In this document: positions 1 to 7,574 of the stretch, piece after piece | Position numbering within the stretch: position 1 is the stretch's first letter | How the letters are laid out: every line of letters begins with the position of its first letter | Assembly: GCA_030748435.1 (NCBI GenBank) | Contig: JASMLZ010000051.1 | Coordinates: 1-47,018 of the forward strand | DNA length: 47,018 bases | DNA from: Gammaproteobacteria bacterium | GTDB lineage: Bacteria; Pseudomonadota; Gammaproteobacteria; Pseudomonadales; Balneatricaceae | Direction of reading: 5' to 3' | The notes under the pieces: generated by a model | What the model saw: the letters and a program-made list of their open reading frames with translations, nothing else | What the model was told of the DNA's origin: nothing | Databases searched by the model: none | Position numbers and translations under genes: made by a program

Positions 1-1182
1 ATCGATGCCGAACATGAGGGCGAGGTTCTGCAACACCTGAACGACGATATCCAGGCTGACTTCCTCAAAGGCATGGATATGGAGGAATTACTGCAAGCCA
101 CAGAAAATCTGGATACGGACAATTTGGCAGATATTCTGCAACAGCTGCCAAAAACTGTATTACGTGAAGTCTTGCACAGCATGGACCAGCAAGACCGTGA
201 ACGCGTTGAAAGCGTCTTGCAATATCCAGAGGATACCGCTGGTGGTCTGATGAATACAGACATTATCAGCGTGCGCCCAGATATCACCGTTGACACCGTC
301 TTACGCTATCTGCGACGCCATGAAGATATGCCAGATACTACAGATAATATCTTTGTGGTAACGCGTAAAGACCGTTATATAGGCTTGCTGCCCATCACCA
401 AGATGCTGGTTAGCGATCCGCATACGGAAGTTAGAGAAATCATGGACACGGAGTTGGAAGCCATTAACGCTGACCTACACGACTCTGAAGTAGCCAATCT
501 GTTTGAACGTCATGACTGGGTATCTGCCCCGGTAGTTAACAAGGAAGGTCGTATACTTGGCCGTATTACCATTGATGATGTGGTAGATGTTATCCGCGAG
601 GATGCCGACCACTCCTTGATGCGCATGGCTGGTCTGGATGAAGACGAAGATACTTTTGCACCGGTTCTTAAAACCTCAAGGCGCCGTGCCGTATGGTTAG
701 GTATTAACCTGCTTACCGCCTTACTGGCGTCCTTTGTGATTGGTTTGTTCCAGGATACTATCGAACAGGTAGTGGCACTGGCTATCCTTATGCCCATCGT
801 TGCCAGCATGGGCGGCATAGCAGGTAGCCAAGCCCTCACTCTGGTTATTCGTGGTCAGGCTCTAGGGCATGTAGAACGCAGCAATATTGCTTATCTGTTA
901 AATCGTGAGGTCATTGTTGGTGCTATCAATGGTGCCATTTGGGCCCTCGTGGTGGCCAGTATTGCCAGCTGGTGGTTTGACGACATAACCATTGGCATGG
1001 TGATCGCTATTGCCATGATAATTAACCTGGTGGTAGCTGCCATTACTGGCGCCTCGTTGCCTGTATTACTGAAAGCCATTCATATCGACCCAGCACTGGC
1101 TGGTGGTGTTATACTTACCACTATTACCGACGTAGTAGGGTTTTGTGCCTTTCTGGGGCTAGCTACCCTCTTCTACGCTTAA
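1..1182 (+). CDS. mgtE: Magnesium transporter MgtE, 5' partial
   Basis: Mg2+ channel/transporter of the inner membrane. The reading frame is open from base 1, so the true start lies upstream and 393 residues are visible of a family length near 450. In order there are: the end of the helical MgtE N-domain (including the VLQYPEDTAGGLM segment), a CBS domain pair that senses cytosolic Mg2+ (about residues 75-205 of the visible part), and a C-terminal membrane domain with about five hydrophobic helices, including the conserved PIVASMGGIAGSQ segment that lines the pore. It ends just before darP on the same strand and may be co-transcribed with it. The family assignment is secure; only the N-terminus is missing because of the window edge. 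Confidence 0.95.
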   Translation: MDAEHEGEVLQHLNDDIQADFLKGMDMEELLQATENLDTDNLADILQQLPKTVLREVLHSMDQQDRERVESVLQYPEDTAGGLMNTDIISVRPDITVDTVLRYLRRHEDMPDTTDNIFVVTRKDRYIGLLPITKMLVSDPHTEVREIMDTELEAINADLHDSEVANLFERHDWVSAPVVNKEGRILGRITIDDVVDVIREDADHSLMRMAGLDEDEDTFAPVLKTSRRRAVWLGINLLTALLASFVIGLFQDTIEQVVALAILMPIVASMGGIAGSQALTLVIRGQALGHVERSNIAYLLNREVIVGAINGAIWALVVASIASWWFDDITIGMVIAIAMIINLVVAAITGASLPVLLKAIHIDPALAGGVILTTITDVVGFCAFLGLATLFYA

Positions 1183-1199
1183 TCATCAAGGAACACTAT

Positions 1200-1745
1200 A
1201 TGGGACGCGCCAAAGCACGCCTAGCTGCTGCTGAACTAGACGCTCTGCGCACACAACAAGAGCCAGAACAAGAGTTGAGCCGCACACAGATAAAAAAGGC
1301 CATGGAAGAATTACAAAAGCTGGGTGGCCGCTTAGTTGAACTCAAAGCCAGCGAACTAAAAAAAATACCCATGAGTGAAACCTTGGCAGCCGCCATCGAA
1401 GAATCTCACCGTATCAACCAAAACGAAGCCAAACGCCGCCACTTACAGTATATCGGCAAAGTCATGCGTGACGAAGATGCCGACGCTATCAGCCAGGCTC
1501 TGGCCATTATGGACTCCAGCACCGACCAGCATCGACAAGCTTTTCATCAATTAGAACGTTGGCGTGATGGGTTACTGCATAATGATCAACAAACCATGCA
1601 GGATATTGTCAGCCAGTGTCCTCAGTTGGATCGTCAACAGTTGAACAACCTTGTGCGCTTGGCACAAAAAGAGTCCAGACAGGGAAAGCCACCCACAGCG
1701 GCACGTAAATTATTCAAATATCTACGCGAATTGAGTGATCTGTAG
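1200..1745 (+). CDS. darP: Ribosome-associated protein DarP (YjgA, DUF615)
   Basis: A 181-residue, highly charged helical protein of the DarP/YjgA family. In E. coli this protein binds precursors of the 50S subunit and helps late large-subunit assembly. I chose the ATG at 1200 because AAGGA sits about 9 bases upstream; the frame stays open further upstream, but only inside mgtE. Family hallmarks are the SRTQIKKAMEELQKLG and RRHLQYIGKVMR segments and the C-terminal ARKLFKYLREL. It lies 17 bp after the mgtE stop. In many gammaproteobacteria darP neighbours pmbA, so the mgtE linkage here is a local arrangement. Confidence 0.92.
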   Translation: MGRAKARLAAAELDALRTQQEPEQELSRTQIKKAMEELQKLGGRLVELKASELKKIPMSETLAAAIEESHRINQNEAKRRHLQYIGKVMRDEDADAISQALAIMDSSTDQHRQAFHQLERWRDGLLHNDQQTMQDIVSQCPQLDRQQLNNLVRLAQKESRQGKPPTAARKLFKYLRELSDL

Positions 1746-1861
1746 GTCGGACTGTAGGTTGGACTCAGCGTGCCCCGTGAGCGTAGCGAATACTTTGGGT
1801 ATTAGTCCGACATTGTCGGGTTAAAACCCGACCCAAAACCGATTAAAACCCGACCCACATC
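1746..1861. repeat. Palindromic intergenic repeat, family A copy 1
   Basis: The gap between the convergent darP and P-like genes is filled by short inverted motifs. The clearest is a perfect palindrome at 1815-1832 (GTCGGGTTAAAACCCGAC), followed by a second GATTAAAACCCGACCC. The same words, AGTCCGACA and GTCGGGTTAAAA, recur at 42113-42185. It can fold into hairpins in either direction and could act as a bidirectional transcription stop. It looks like a REP-type dispersed element; no coding sequence is evident. Confidence 0.6.
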
Positions 1862-2674
1862 TTATTTCGCGGCTATTGCCTGCCGCAAATCAGCCAGTGT
1901 GGCCGGAAATTGGATGTCGGGATGTTTGGTTTGTGCTTGCTGTAACAAACGCTGACGCAAGGGGTTACGCTCGACCAGATGCAAATAATAAAGACAGGTC
2001 TGAGCATCTTCCACAGCCAGCCCCTGCTGCTCGGCCCAGCTATTGACCAAGTCAAATAGCTCACTGGAGCTGGGAGCAGGCAAAGCTTGTCCGACAGGCA
2101 TTACCAGCTCTTCTCCAGCTAATACGCGATCACATAGTGCTTTATAGACATGTCTAAAGCTTGGCCACATTTGCTTTTGCGTCAAAGTTCGCAATTCAAA
2201 CCAGCCCGTTTGTTTGCCAGCATGATAGACCGCAGCATGAGACCATGGGTGCCGCAAAGGTTCGCTGGCATAACGACAAGCCTCGGCATAAGCTTGTTCG
2301 GCAACGGGCAAACCAAAGCTTTGCTGACATTTTTCCAGTAACTGTAAAAATTCAGCGATACTGGGCATCCAGCTATAGGTCTGTTTAGCCATTTCCAGAG
2401 CCGCAACCAAGACATCCTCATCATAGGAACCAATACTGGTCGACCATTCCCGTTTGGCGATCACCAGTTCTTTGGGTGAGTTAAAGGCACTCTTGAACTT
2501 ATGACCATAAATCACCATAAAGCGGGCGAATAGCATGTTCACCATACTCTTGGTGTGTTCATTTACCTCCGGAGATGCCTTGGGGGCAGTCTTACCAGTC
2601 GGTATTGCCGAGGTCGAGGACGGCGTCAGTGAGTTGCTGACGCTGCTCACGAGCATGGTATCGAGCTTCTTCAT
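1862..2674 (-). CDS. Phage lambda P-like replication protein (putative DnaB helicase loader)
   Basis: A 270-residue protein resembling the lambda replication protein P family. By eye the match covers a central region with RREW-like, SWMPSIAEFLQL, GLPVAEQAY, W-HAAVYHAGKQTGW and VLAGEEL segments. Lambda P delivers DnaB helicase to the origin. The first 40 or so residues are Ser/Thr/Pro-rich and probably disordered. The start is uncertain: ATG at 2674 or at 2656, both with weak ribosome sites. Either start lies inside the upstream DnaT-like gene, which ends at 2592, so the two genes overlap by 65-83 bases and are probably translationally coupled. The pairing with a DnaT-like gene supports a role in replication initiation or restart. 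No phage structural or integration genes are nearby. Confidence 0.7.
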   Translation of the reverse strand: MKKLDTMLVSSVSNSLTPSSTSAIPTGKTAPKASPEVNEHTKSMVNMLFARFMVIYGHKFKSAFNSPKELVIAKREWSTSIGSYDEDVLVAALEMAKQTYSWMPSIAEFLQLLEKCQQSFGLPVAEQAYAEACRYASEPLRHPWSHAAVYHAGKQTGWFELRTLTQKQMWPSFRHVYKALCDRVLAGEELVMPVGQALPAPSSSELFDLVNSWAEQQGLAVEDAQTCLYYLHLVERNPLRQRLLQQAQTKHPDIQFPATLADLRQAIAAK

Positions 2675-3383
2675 TTTGTGCGTAACTTCTAGATTGTCCC
2701 TGCTGTTGCACACGAGCCGCAGCAGTTTGTTGTTGTATATGTTCTTTCTTAACCCACTTGAGGAATTTCTGATCCCAGCCACCCGGGCTTTCACGACGCT
2801 CTCTATCCATATAGTAAACCACAAATTCATCACGCAGACCCATGGCAAATTCTTCTCTGACCTGCATATTATGCGCCAGCATGCGTAAAATATTAGCCGA
2901 TGGTTGCCAGTCAGCATGCATGCCACTGAGCATAGCCTGCTGTGCTTCTTTAGCAGCAAAAATACGTGACAACTCATCATCTCGGCCGCGTTGTTCGCTA
3001 GCCGACTGGCGCGTGTGTGGTTTACTGGTAACTGACGATACGGACTTGACCGGGGATGGTTTAGTTACTTGTGGACTAACCGACGCTGCAGGCCCGTCCA
3101 AGACTGCTGAGGTTGGCAGAGGCAGGTGTAGATCAATAGCCAACAAGTCAGCGCTAACAGGGGACACGGACAACAACCCCTGACTAGCCAGCTTAGCCAA
3201 AATTAAACCCTGTTGTTGACGACTAAGGCCACCAGCCCTGGTATAAACACGTTGTTCGGCAACCGTCACCTGACCTTGCCAACCACCCACCAACTCCATC
3301 ACCACAGCCAACATTACCGCTTCTTCCAACCCATAGCGGGTAGCCAACTCGGGCAACAAAGGTAACGGTAAACTTAAGGTCAT
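2592..3383 (-). CDS. DnaT-like ssDNA-binding protein
   Basis: A 263-residue protein in three parts. The N-terminal 75 residues look like a winged-helix domain (ARAGGLSRQQQGLILAKLASQGLL). A Ser/Thr/Pro-rich linker of about 50 residues follows. From about residue 155 there is a DnaT B-type domain with the signature W-P-spaced-L, EF-VYYMDRE, GGWDQKFLKWV. The B domain of DnaT binds single-stranded DNA and takes part in primosome assembly. The start at 3383 has AGGTG about 10 bases upstream. It overlaps the P-like gene downstream. The N-terminal domain assignment is inference; the DnaTB-like domain is the firmer part. Confidence 0.75.
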   Translation of the reverse strand: MTLSLPLPLLPELATRYGLEEAVMLAVVMELVGGWQGQVTVAEQRVYTRAGGLSRQQQGLILAKLASQGLLSVSPVSADLLAIDLHLPLPTSAVLDGPAASVSPQVTKPSPVKSVSSVTSKPHTRQSASEQRGRDDELSRIFAAKEAQQAMLSGMHADWQPSANILRMLAHNMQVREEFAMGLRDEFVVYYMDRERRESPGGWDQKFLKWVKKEHIQQQTAAARVQQQGQSRSYAQNEEARYHAREQRQQLTDAVLDLGNTDW

Positions 3384-3738
3384 AATGGGAACACCTGTAT
3401 ACGAGATAATTTATTGTACCAAATTCAGACTGTAAATTCTGCATTTATCCCGCTGCCAAGTCTGGCGCGGATGCTATCATTTGGCAAACTCTGCACACGA
3501 CTCTGCCTTTTCTTTGCGGGCAGAACCAGCCAATATAGCAAGGCAACCCTAGCTTGATGTCATATATAGAATCTTGGCATAGTTATCACCAAGCATATCA
3601 AAGCCGGCAAAGGCACATGTCTATGGTATGATCCCTATCTACCTGGAGCAAACCACCTGATACTGACAAACTTAGCAGTATTTTGGTTTTCGGCAACAAA
3701 ATAACTATCGCGCAAAGGTCTCACGAAGGAAACTGTCT
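3384..3738. other. 355-bp divergent intergenic region with a decayed MITE end
   Basis: No convincing gene was seen here. The region lies between the divergent dnaT-like and nfsA genes and must hold both promoters, but I cannot place them with confidence. Its only recognisable content is a single MITE-type terminus at 3696-3722, listed separately, which ends 16 bases before the nfsA start codon. Confidence 0.6.
3696..3722 (+). repeat. Solo terminal end of the IS5-type MITE (decayed copy)
   Basis: This segment matches the right end of the intact MITE at 6394-6420 at 26 of 27 positions; the shared core is ACAAAATAACTATCG followed by GCAAAGGTCTC. No partner end was found within the preceding 300 bases, so this is a truncated or deleted copy. 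It lies immediately upstream of the nfsA ribosome site. Confidence 0.7.
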
Positions 3739-4479
3739 ATGGTTAATAATTCTGTTATCGAACTGATGCTAAAACATCAGTCGATTCGCAAATTCACTCA
3801 GCAAACTATCCCGCAAGCGCTGGTTGAACAACTTATACAAGCTGGGCAAGCCGCTTCAAGCTCCAGCTTTGTACAAGTCACCACAGTGATTCAGGTCAGC
3901 CGACCTGAGTTACGCGAAAAGCTGCAAACGGCCTCTGGTAATCAGGCCTATGTTGGCTCCTGCCCATTGTTTTTAGTATTCTGCGCCGATCTTAAGCGCA
4001 ATCAGCAAATATGTGCTGCACGTGGTGTGGACATGCCGACAGGCTTTACCGAACAAGCTCTGATTGCCAGTATTGATACGGCAATTATGGCGCAAAATGT
4101 GCTCTTGGCAGCCGAGAGCGCAGGCCTTGGTGGCGTTTATATTGGCGGTTTACGCAACCAACCGGAGCTGGTCAGCGAAACCCTCAATTTACCCGATCAG
4201 GTGGTCGCGCTGTTTGGTATGTGTCTGGGCTATGCCGCGCAAGATCCCGGACTCAAACCACGCTTACCCACCAAGGTGGTACTGCATCAGGAACAATATC
4301 AGCCATTGGCGCAAACCGAGCTAGAACAATACGACCAGCTGTTAAGTGCATACTATACGCAGCGCACCATGGGTAAGCTAAATACCAGTTTTAGTGAACA
4401 TATTGAAAAAACACTGAATAAAGAGGCACGCCCCTATTTGCTTAGCTATCTGCAGCGGCAAGGTCTAATGACACGATAA
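3739..4479 (+). CDS. nfsA: Oxygen-insensitive NADPH nitroreductase (NfsA type)
   Basis: A 246-residue FMN-dependent nitroreductase that reduces nitroaromatics and quinones by two electrons using NADPH. It follows E. coli NfsA nearly end to end. The HQSIRKFT FMN-binding arginine motif is at the N-terminus, followed by ASSSSFVQ. Further on are MAQNVLLAAESAGLGGVYIGGLRN, LPDQVVALFGMCLGY and DPGLKPRLP, and the C-terminus is RPYLLSYLQRQGLMTR. The ATG at 3739 has AAGGAAAC about 9 bases upstream. It is a single gene, divergent from the dnaT-like gene and convergent with fumarase. A decayed MITE end occupies its immediate upstream region and may have altered its promoter. Confidence 0.95.
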   Translation: MVNNSVIELMLKHQSIRKFTQQTIPQALVEQLIQAGQAASSSSFVQVTTVIQVSRPELREKLQTASGNQAYVGSCPLFLVFCADLKRNQQICAARGVDMPTGFTEQALIASIDTAIMAQNVLLAAESAGLGGVYIGGLRNQPELVSETLNLPDQVVALFGMCLGYAAQDPGLKPRLPTKVVLHQEQYQPLAQTELEQYDQLLSAYYTQRTMGKLNTSFSEHIEKTLNKEARPYLLSYLQRQGLMTR

Positions 4480-4532
4480 CCACAGTTTGACAGGCACAGG
4501 CTATACCGTCCGCAGCCAAGCAAATATCAATA

Positions 4533-4548
4533 GCGGGGTGACCCCCGC
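4533..4548. terminator. Short GC hairpin between convergent nfsA and fumarase
   Basis: GCGGGG-TGAC-CCCCGC forms a perfect 6-bp stem with a 4-base loop midway between the two stop codons. There is no T-tract on either side, so a classical Rho-independent terminator is not shown. Its position suggests a shared end for both transcripts. Confidence 0.3.
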
Positions 4549-4575
4549 CACAGGCTATCAAGGACAAATGTACCC

Positions 4576-6084
4576 TTATATTTGGCGCGCTGCTATCAAC
4601 TCTTGCCAATGCACCGGGCCCGTCTGGTGCACTGAAGTGCCTCCCGTATTAACCGCCACTGTAACCGGCATATCAAGCACATCAAATTCGTAGATAGCTT
4701 CCATACCCAATTCTGCAAATGCCAGAACTCTGGCATGCTTAATGGCTTTAGATACCAGATAAGCAGCTCCACCAACAGCCATCAGATAAACCGCTTCGTT
4801 ATCGCGAATGGCGTCAATAGCTACTTGACCGCGCTCTGCCTTGCCAATCATACCTAACAGCCCTGTCTGTTCCAGCATGGTGCGGGTAAACTTATCCATG
4901 CGAGTTGAGGTAGTTGGGCCGGCCGGGCCCACCACTTCGTCACCCACTGGATCAACGGGCCCCACGTAATAGATAAAGCGCCCTGTCAGGTCAACGGGCA
5001 ATGGCTCACCTTGGGCCATCATATCAACCATTTTTTTATGGGCCGCATCACGGCCAGTCAACATCTTGCCAGACAACAACAAGGTTTCACCTGGCTGCCA
5101 AGACTTTACATCTTCAGCCGTGACTGTGTTCAGGTCAACCTTACGGGCTCCAGCTCCTGCATCCCAAGCAATTTCTGGATACTCGTCCAAACTGGGGGGT
5201 GTCAATAATGCCGGACCATGGCCATCCAAAGTAAAGTGCGTGTGGCGGGTGGCCGCGCAATTGGGAATCATACAAATTGGCAACGAAGCAGCATGGGTTG
5301 GATAATCCAGCACTTTAACATCCAGAACCGTTGTTAAACCGCCCAATCCCTGCGCACCAATACCCAAATTATTAACCGCATCAAAAATTTCCAGCCGTAG
5401 TTCTTCAGCCCGATTAGCCGGCCCGCGGGCCTTTAATTCATGAATATCAATAGAGCCCATAAGCGACTGCTTAGCTAGCACCGCCGCCTTTTCTGAAGTA
5501 CCACCAATGCCAATACCCAGCATGCCAGGCGGACACCAGCCGGCTCCCATGGTCGGTACTGTTTTCACTACCCAATCAAGGATACTATCGGAAGGATTCA
5601 GCATTACCATTTTGGTTTTATTTTCCGAACCACCACCTTTGGCTGCTATCTGAATATCAACCTTGTCACCGGGTACAATGCTAGTATGGATTACGGCAGG
5701 CGTGTTGTCTTTGGTATTGCTACGGGCGCCAGCCGGGTCAGCCAGAATAGAGGCACGCAATTTATTGTCAGGATGATTGTAAGCCCGACGCACACCCTCG
5801 TTGATCATCTCATCCAGACTTAATTTGGCATCCCATTTAACATTCATACCCACTTCCACAAACACGGTTACAATACCTGTGTCTTGGCATAATGGCCGCC
5901 TACCTTCAGCACACATACGTGAATTAATAAGAATCTGTGCCATGGCATCCTTGGCTGCTTGAGACTCTTCACGCTGCCAGGCTTCGTGGACTGCCTGAAT
6001 AAAATCAATGGGATGATAATAAGAAATAAACTGCAGTGCATCAGCAACACTGTCGATAAGATCGTCCTGACGAATAACGGTCAT
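4576..6084 (-). CDS. Class I fumarate hydratase (4Fe-4S)
   Basis: A 502-residue single-chain class I fumarase of the FumA/FumB type, interconverting fumarate and malate in the TCA cycle. The N-terminal alpha domain carries C66 in LCQDTG and C184 in GWCPPG. C271 or C276 follows in CMIPNCAATRH, and together these supply the three cluster ligands of the family. The C-terminal beta domain contains LLSGKMLTGRDAAHKK and VGPAGPTTSTRMDKF. Class I enzymes are oxygen-labile, which fits the anaerobic genes elsewhere in the window. The gene stands alone; an interrupted palindrome lies about 60-80 bases upstream. I leave the symbol blank because fumA and fumB cannot be told apart here. Confidence 0.95.
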   Translation of the reverse strand: MTVIRQDDLIDSVADALQFISYYHPIDFIQAVHEAWQREESQAAKDAMAQILINSRMCAEGRRPLCQDTGIVTVFVEVGMNVKWDAKLSLDEMINEGVRRAYNHPDNKLRASILADPAGARSNTKDNTPAVIHTSIVPGDKVDIQIAAKGGGSENKTKMVMLNPSDSILDWVVKTVPTMGAGWCPPGMLGIGIGGTSEKAAVLAKQSLMGSIDIHELKARGPANRAEELRLEIFDAVNNLGIGAQGLGGLTTVLDVKVLDYPTHAASLPICMIPNCAATRHTHFTLDGHGPALLTPPSLDEYPEIAWDAGAGARKVDLNTVTAEDVKSWQPGETLLLSGKMLTGRDAAHKKMVDMMAQGEPLPVDLTGRFIYYVGPVDPVGDEVVGPAGPTTSTRMDKFTRTMLEQTGLLGMIGKAERGQVAIDAIRDNEAVYLMAVGGAAYLVSKAIKHARVLAFAELGMEAIYEFDVLDMPVTVAVNTGGTSVHQTGPVHWQELIAARQI

Positions 6085-6144
6085 AATGGATTCCTAGCCT
6101 AATCCGTAAAAAGAGGCCGTATTATACCTTATTTTTGTCTACGA

Positions 6145-6164
6145 CTTGATAACAGCTGATCAAG
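6145..6164. promoter_or_regulatory. Interrupted palindrome upstream of fumarase
   Basis: CTTGAT and ATCAAG are separated by 8 bases about 60-80 bases upstream of the fumarase start. The arms resemble Fnr/Crp half-sites, but the spacing is wrong for Fnr, which has 4 bases between TTGAT and ATCAA. It could be an operator for another regulator. Low confidence. Confidence 0.2.
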
Positions 6165-6198
6165 TTAAATCAACTAAACAGAGAGTATTCAGCAGGCA

Positions 6199-6231
6199 AA
6201 TAAAAGGGCTGATCCCGTGGTCAGCCCTTAA
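6199..6231 (-). terminator. oadB: Rho-independent terminator for oadGAB
   Basis: Read on the minus strand, AAGGGCTGA and TCAGCCCTT form a 9-bp stem with an 8-base loop, followed by a T-rich tail (TTTTATTT). It lies about 195 bases after the oadB stop. The distance is explained by the MITE inserted between the two. Confidence 0.7.
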
Positions 6232-6278
6232 ATTACAACATGTAGCAATCCACTGGCACACCAGCTAGATTATATTAA

Positions 6279-6420
6279 AGAGGGCTTTGTACGAGCCGGT
6301 ATTTTGTTATGTGACAAGGCGAAAACGCACGCAAAGAGGGAATTTATATATGATAAATGACCGATTGAGTACGTTTTTAACGCCGTCACAGGACAAAATA
6401 ACTATCGTGCAAAGGTCTCT
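6279..6420 (+). mobile_element. MITE with IS5-type ends, copy 1 (142 bp)
   Basis: A non-coding element with imperfect terminal inverted repeats. One end reads AGAGGGCTTTGTACGAG; the other, read inward, AGAGACCTTTGCACGAT. The similarity runs about 35 bases inward to a shared TGTGAC and then weakens. A 3-bp TAA flanks both sides (6276-6278 and 6421-6423), like the TNA target duplications of some IS5-family groups. A second copy in opposite orientation at 46880-47018 differs at only 3 of 139 positions, so both are young. It contains no transposase and must be mobilised in trans. It sits 5 bases beyond the oadB stop codon, between the gene and its terminator. Assignment to the IS5 family comes from recall of the GAGACCTTTGCA terminus. 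Confidence 0.85.
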
Positions 6421-6425
6421 TAAAA

Positions 6426-7559
6426 TTACCCGCCAACAAAGTTAATCATAATACCTGCCGCCACTGCGGAACCAATAACCCCAGCCACATTTGGCCCCAT
6501 AGCATGCATCAGCAGGAAGTTTTGCGAGTTGGCTTCCAGACCCAGTTTATTGGACACACGGGCCGCCATCGGCACGGCCGATACTCCAGCCGAGCCAATC
6601 AATGGATTAATGCCACCACCACCAAACTTGTTCATCAGTTTAGCCATCAACACACCAGAAGCTGTACCAATGCCAAAGGCAACCATGCCCAGCACCAAAA
6701 TACCCAAAGTGGTCAGATCCAAAAACTTATCAGCCGACAGCTTGGAACCAACAGCCAGCCCCAAAAAGATAGTCACAATGTTAATCAATGCATTCTGAGT
6801 AGTGTCTGACAAACGATCAACAACACCGCTTTCTTTCATCAGATTACCAAAGCAAAACATGCCCAGTAATGGGGCCGCATCAGGCAACAACAAAGCAACC
6901 AAAATCAACAGCAACAAGGGGAATACAATCTTTTCTGACTTGCTTACATGGCGTAATTGCACCATCTTAATCTGGCGCTCCTTCTCATTAGTCAGAGCAC
7001 GCATAATCGGTGGCTGAATCAAAGGCACCAATGCCATATAAGAATAAGAGGCCACTGCAATGGCACCCAGTAAATCCGGCGCCAGTTTACTCGCCACATA
7101 GATAGATGTAGGGCCATCGGCGCCACCGATAATGCCTATCGCTGCGGCATCGGCAAGGGTAAAGTCCATCCAGCCCAAAGTAGTTAAGCCAACGGCACCC
7201 AACAGTGTAGCAAAAATACCAAACTGGGCAGCGGCACCCAAAAACAGTGTTTTAGGATTGGCCAGCAGAGGACCAAAATCAGTCATGGCTCCTACGCCCA
7301 TAAAGATAATCAAAGGAAAGGCACCTGTCTCGATACCTACCTGATAGAACATATAGAGCACGCCACCGGGGTCAGCCAGGCCAGCACCTGGAATATTGGC
7401 CAACAAACCACCAAAGCCAATAGGTAACAATAACAAGGGCTCAAAATTACGCCGGATGGCAAGGTACAGAAGCACCAAGCCAACAGCCATCATGGCACCC
7501 TGACCAGGTGTTACCTGATAAATGCCCGAGCTATGCCAAATTTGCAATAGTTTTTCCAT
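6426..7559 (-). CDS. oadB: Oxaloacetate decarboxylase (Na+-pumping) beta subunit
   Basis: A 377-residue polytopic inner-membrane protein. It takes carboxybiotin from OadA, decarboxylates it and couples this to Na+ export. Family signatures are [14 protein letters not shown] near the N-terminus, the [13 protein letters not shown] loop containing the aspartate essential for Na+ and proton coupling, [13 protein letters not shown], and the C-terminal [15 protein letters not shown]. The hydrophobic profile suggests about nine or more helices. It is the last gene of oadGAB, 15 bp after oadA. The MITE begins 5 bases past its stop codon. Confidence 0.96.
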   Translation of the reverse strand: MEKLLQIWHSSGIYQVTPGQGAMMAVGLVLLYLAIRRNFEPLLLLPIGFGGLLANIPGAGLADPGGVLYMFYQVGIETGAFPLIIFMGVGAMTDFGPLLANPKTLFLGAAAQFGIFATLLGAVGLTTLGWMDFTLADAAAIGIIGGADGPTSIYVASKLAPDLLGAIAVASYSYMALVPLIQPPIMRALTNEKERQIKMVQLRHVSKSEKIVFPLLLLILVALLLPDAAPLLGMFCFGNLMKESGVVDRLSDTTQNALINIVTIFLGLAVGSKLSADKFLDLTTLGILVLGMVAFGIGTASGVLMAKLMNKFGGGGINPLIGSAGVSAVPMAARVSNKLGLEANSQNFLLMHAMGPNVAGVIGSAVAAGIMINFVGG

Positions 7560-7574
7560 AAGTCCGCGCTATCC

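Noticed and set aside
2675-2980. N-terminal extension of the minus-strand frame at 1862-2980 as one 372-residue protein
   Set aside because: The first 102 residues overlap the dnaT-like gene in another frame and have no family similarity; the P-like protein starts near 2674.
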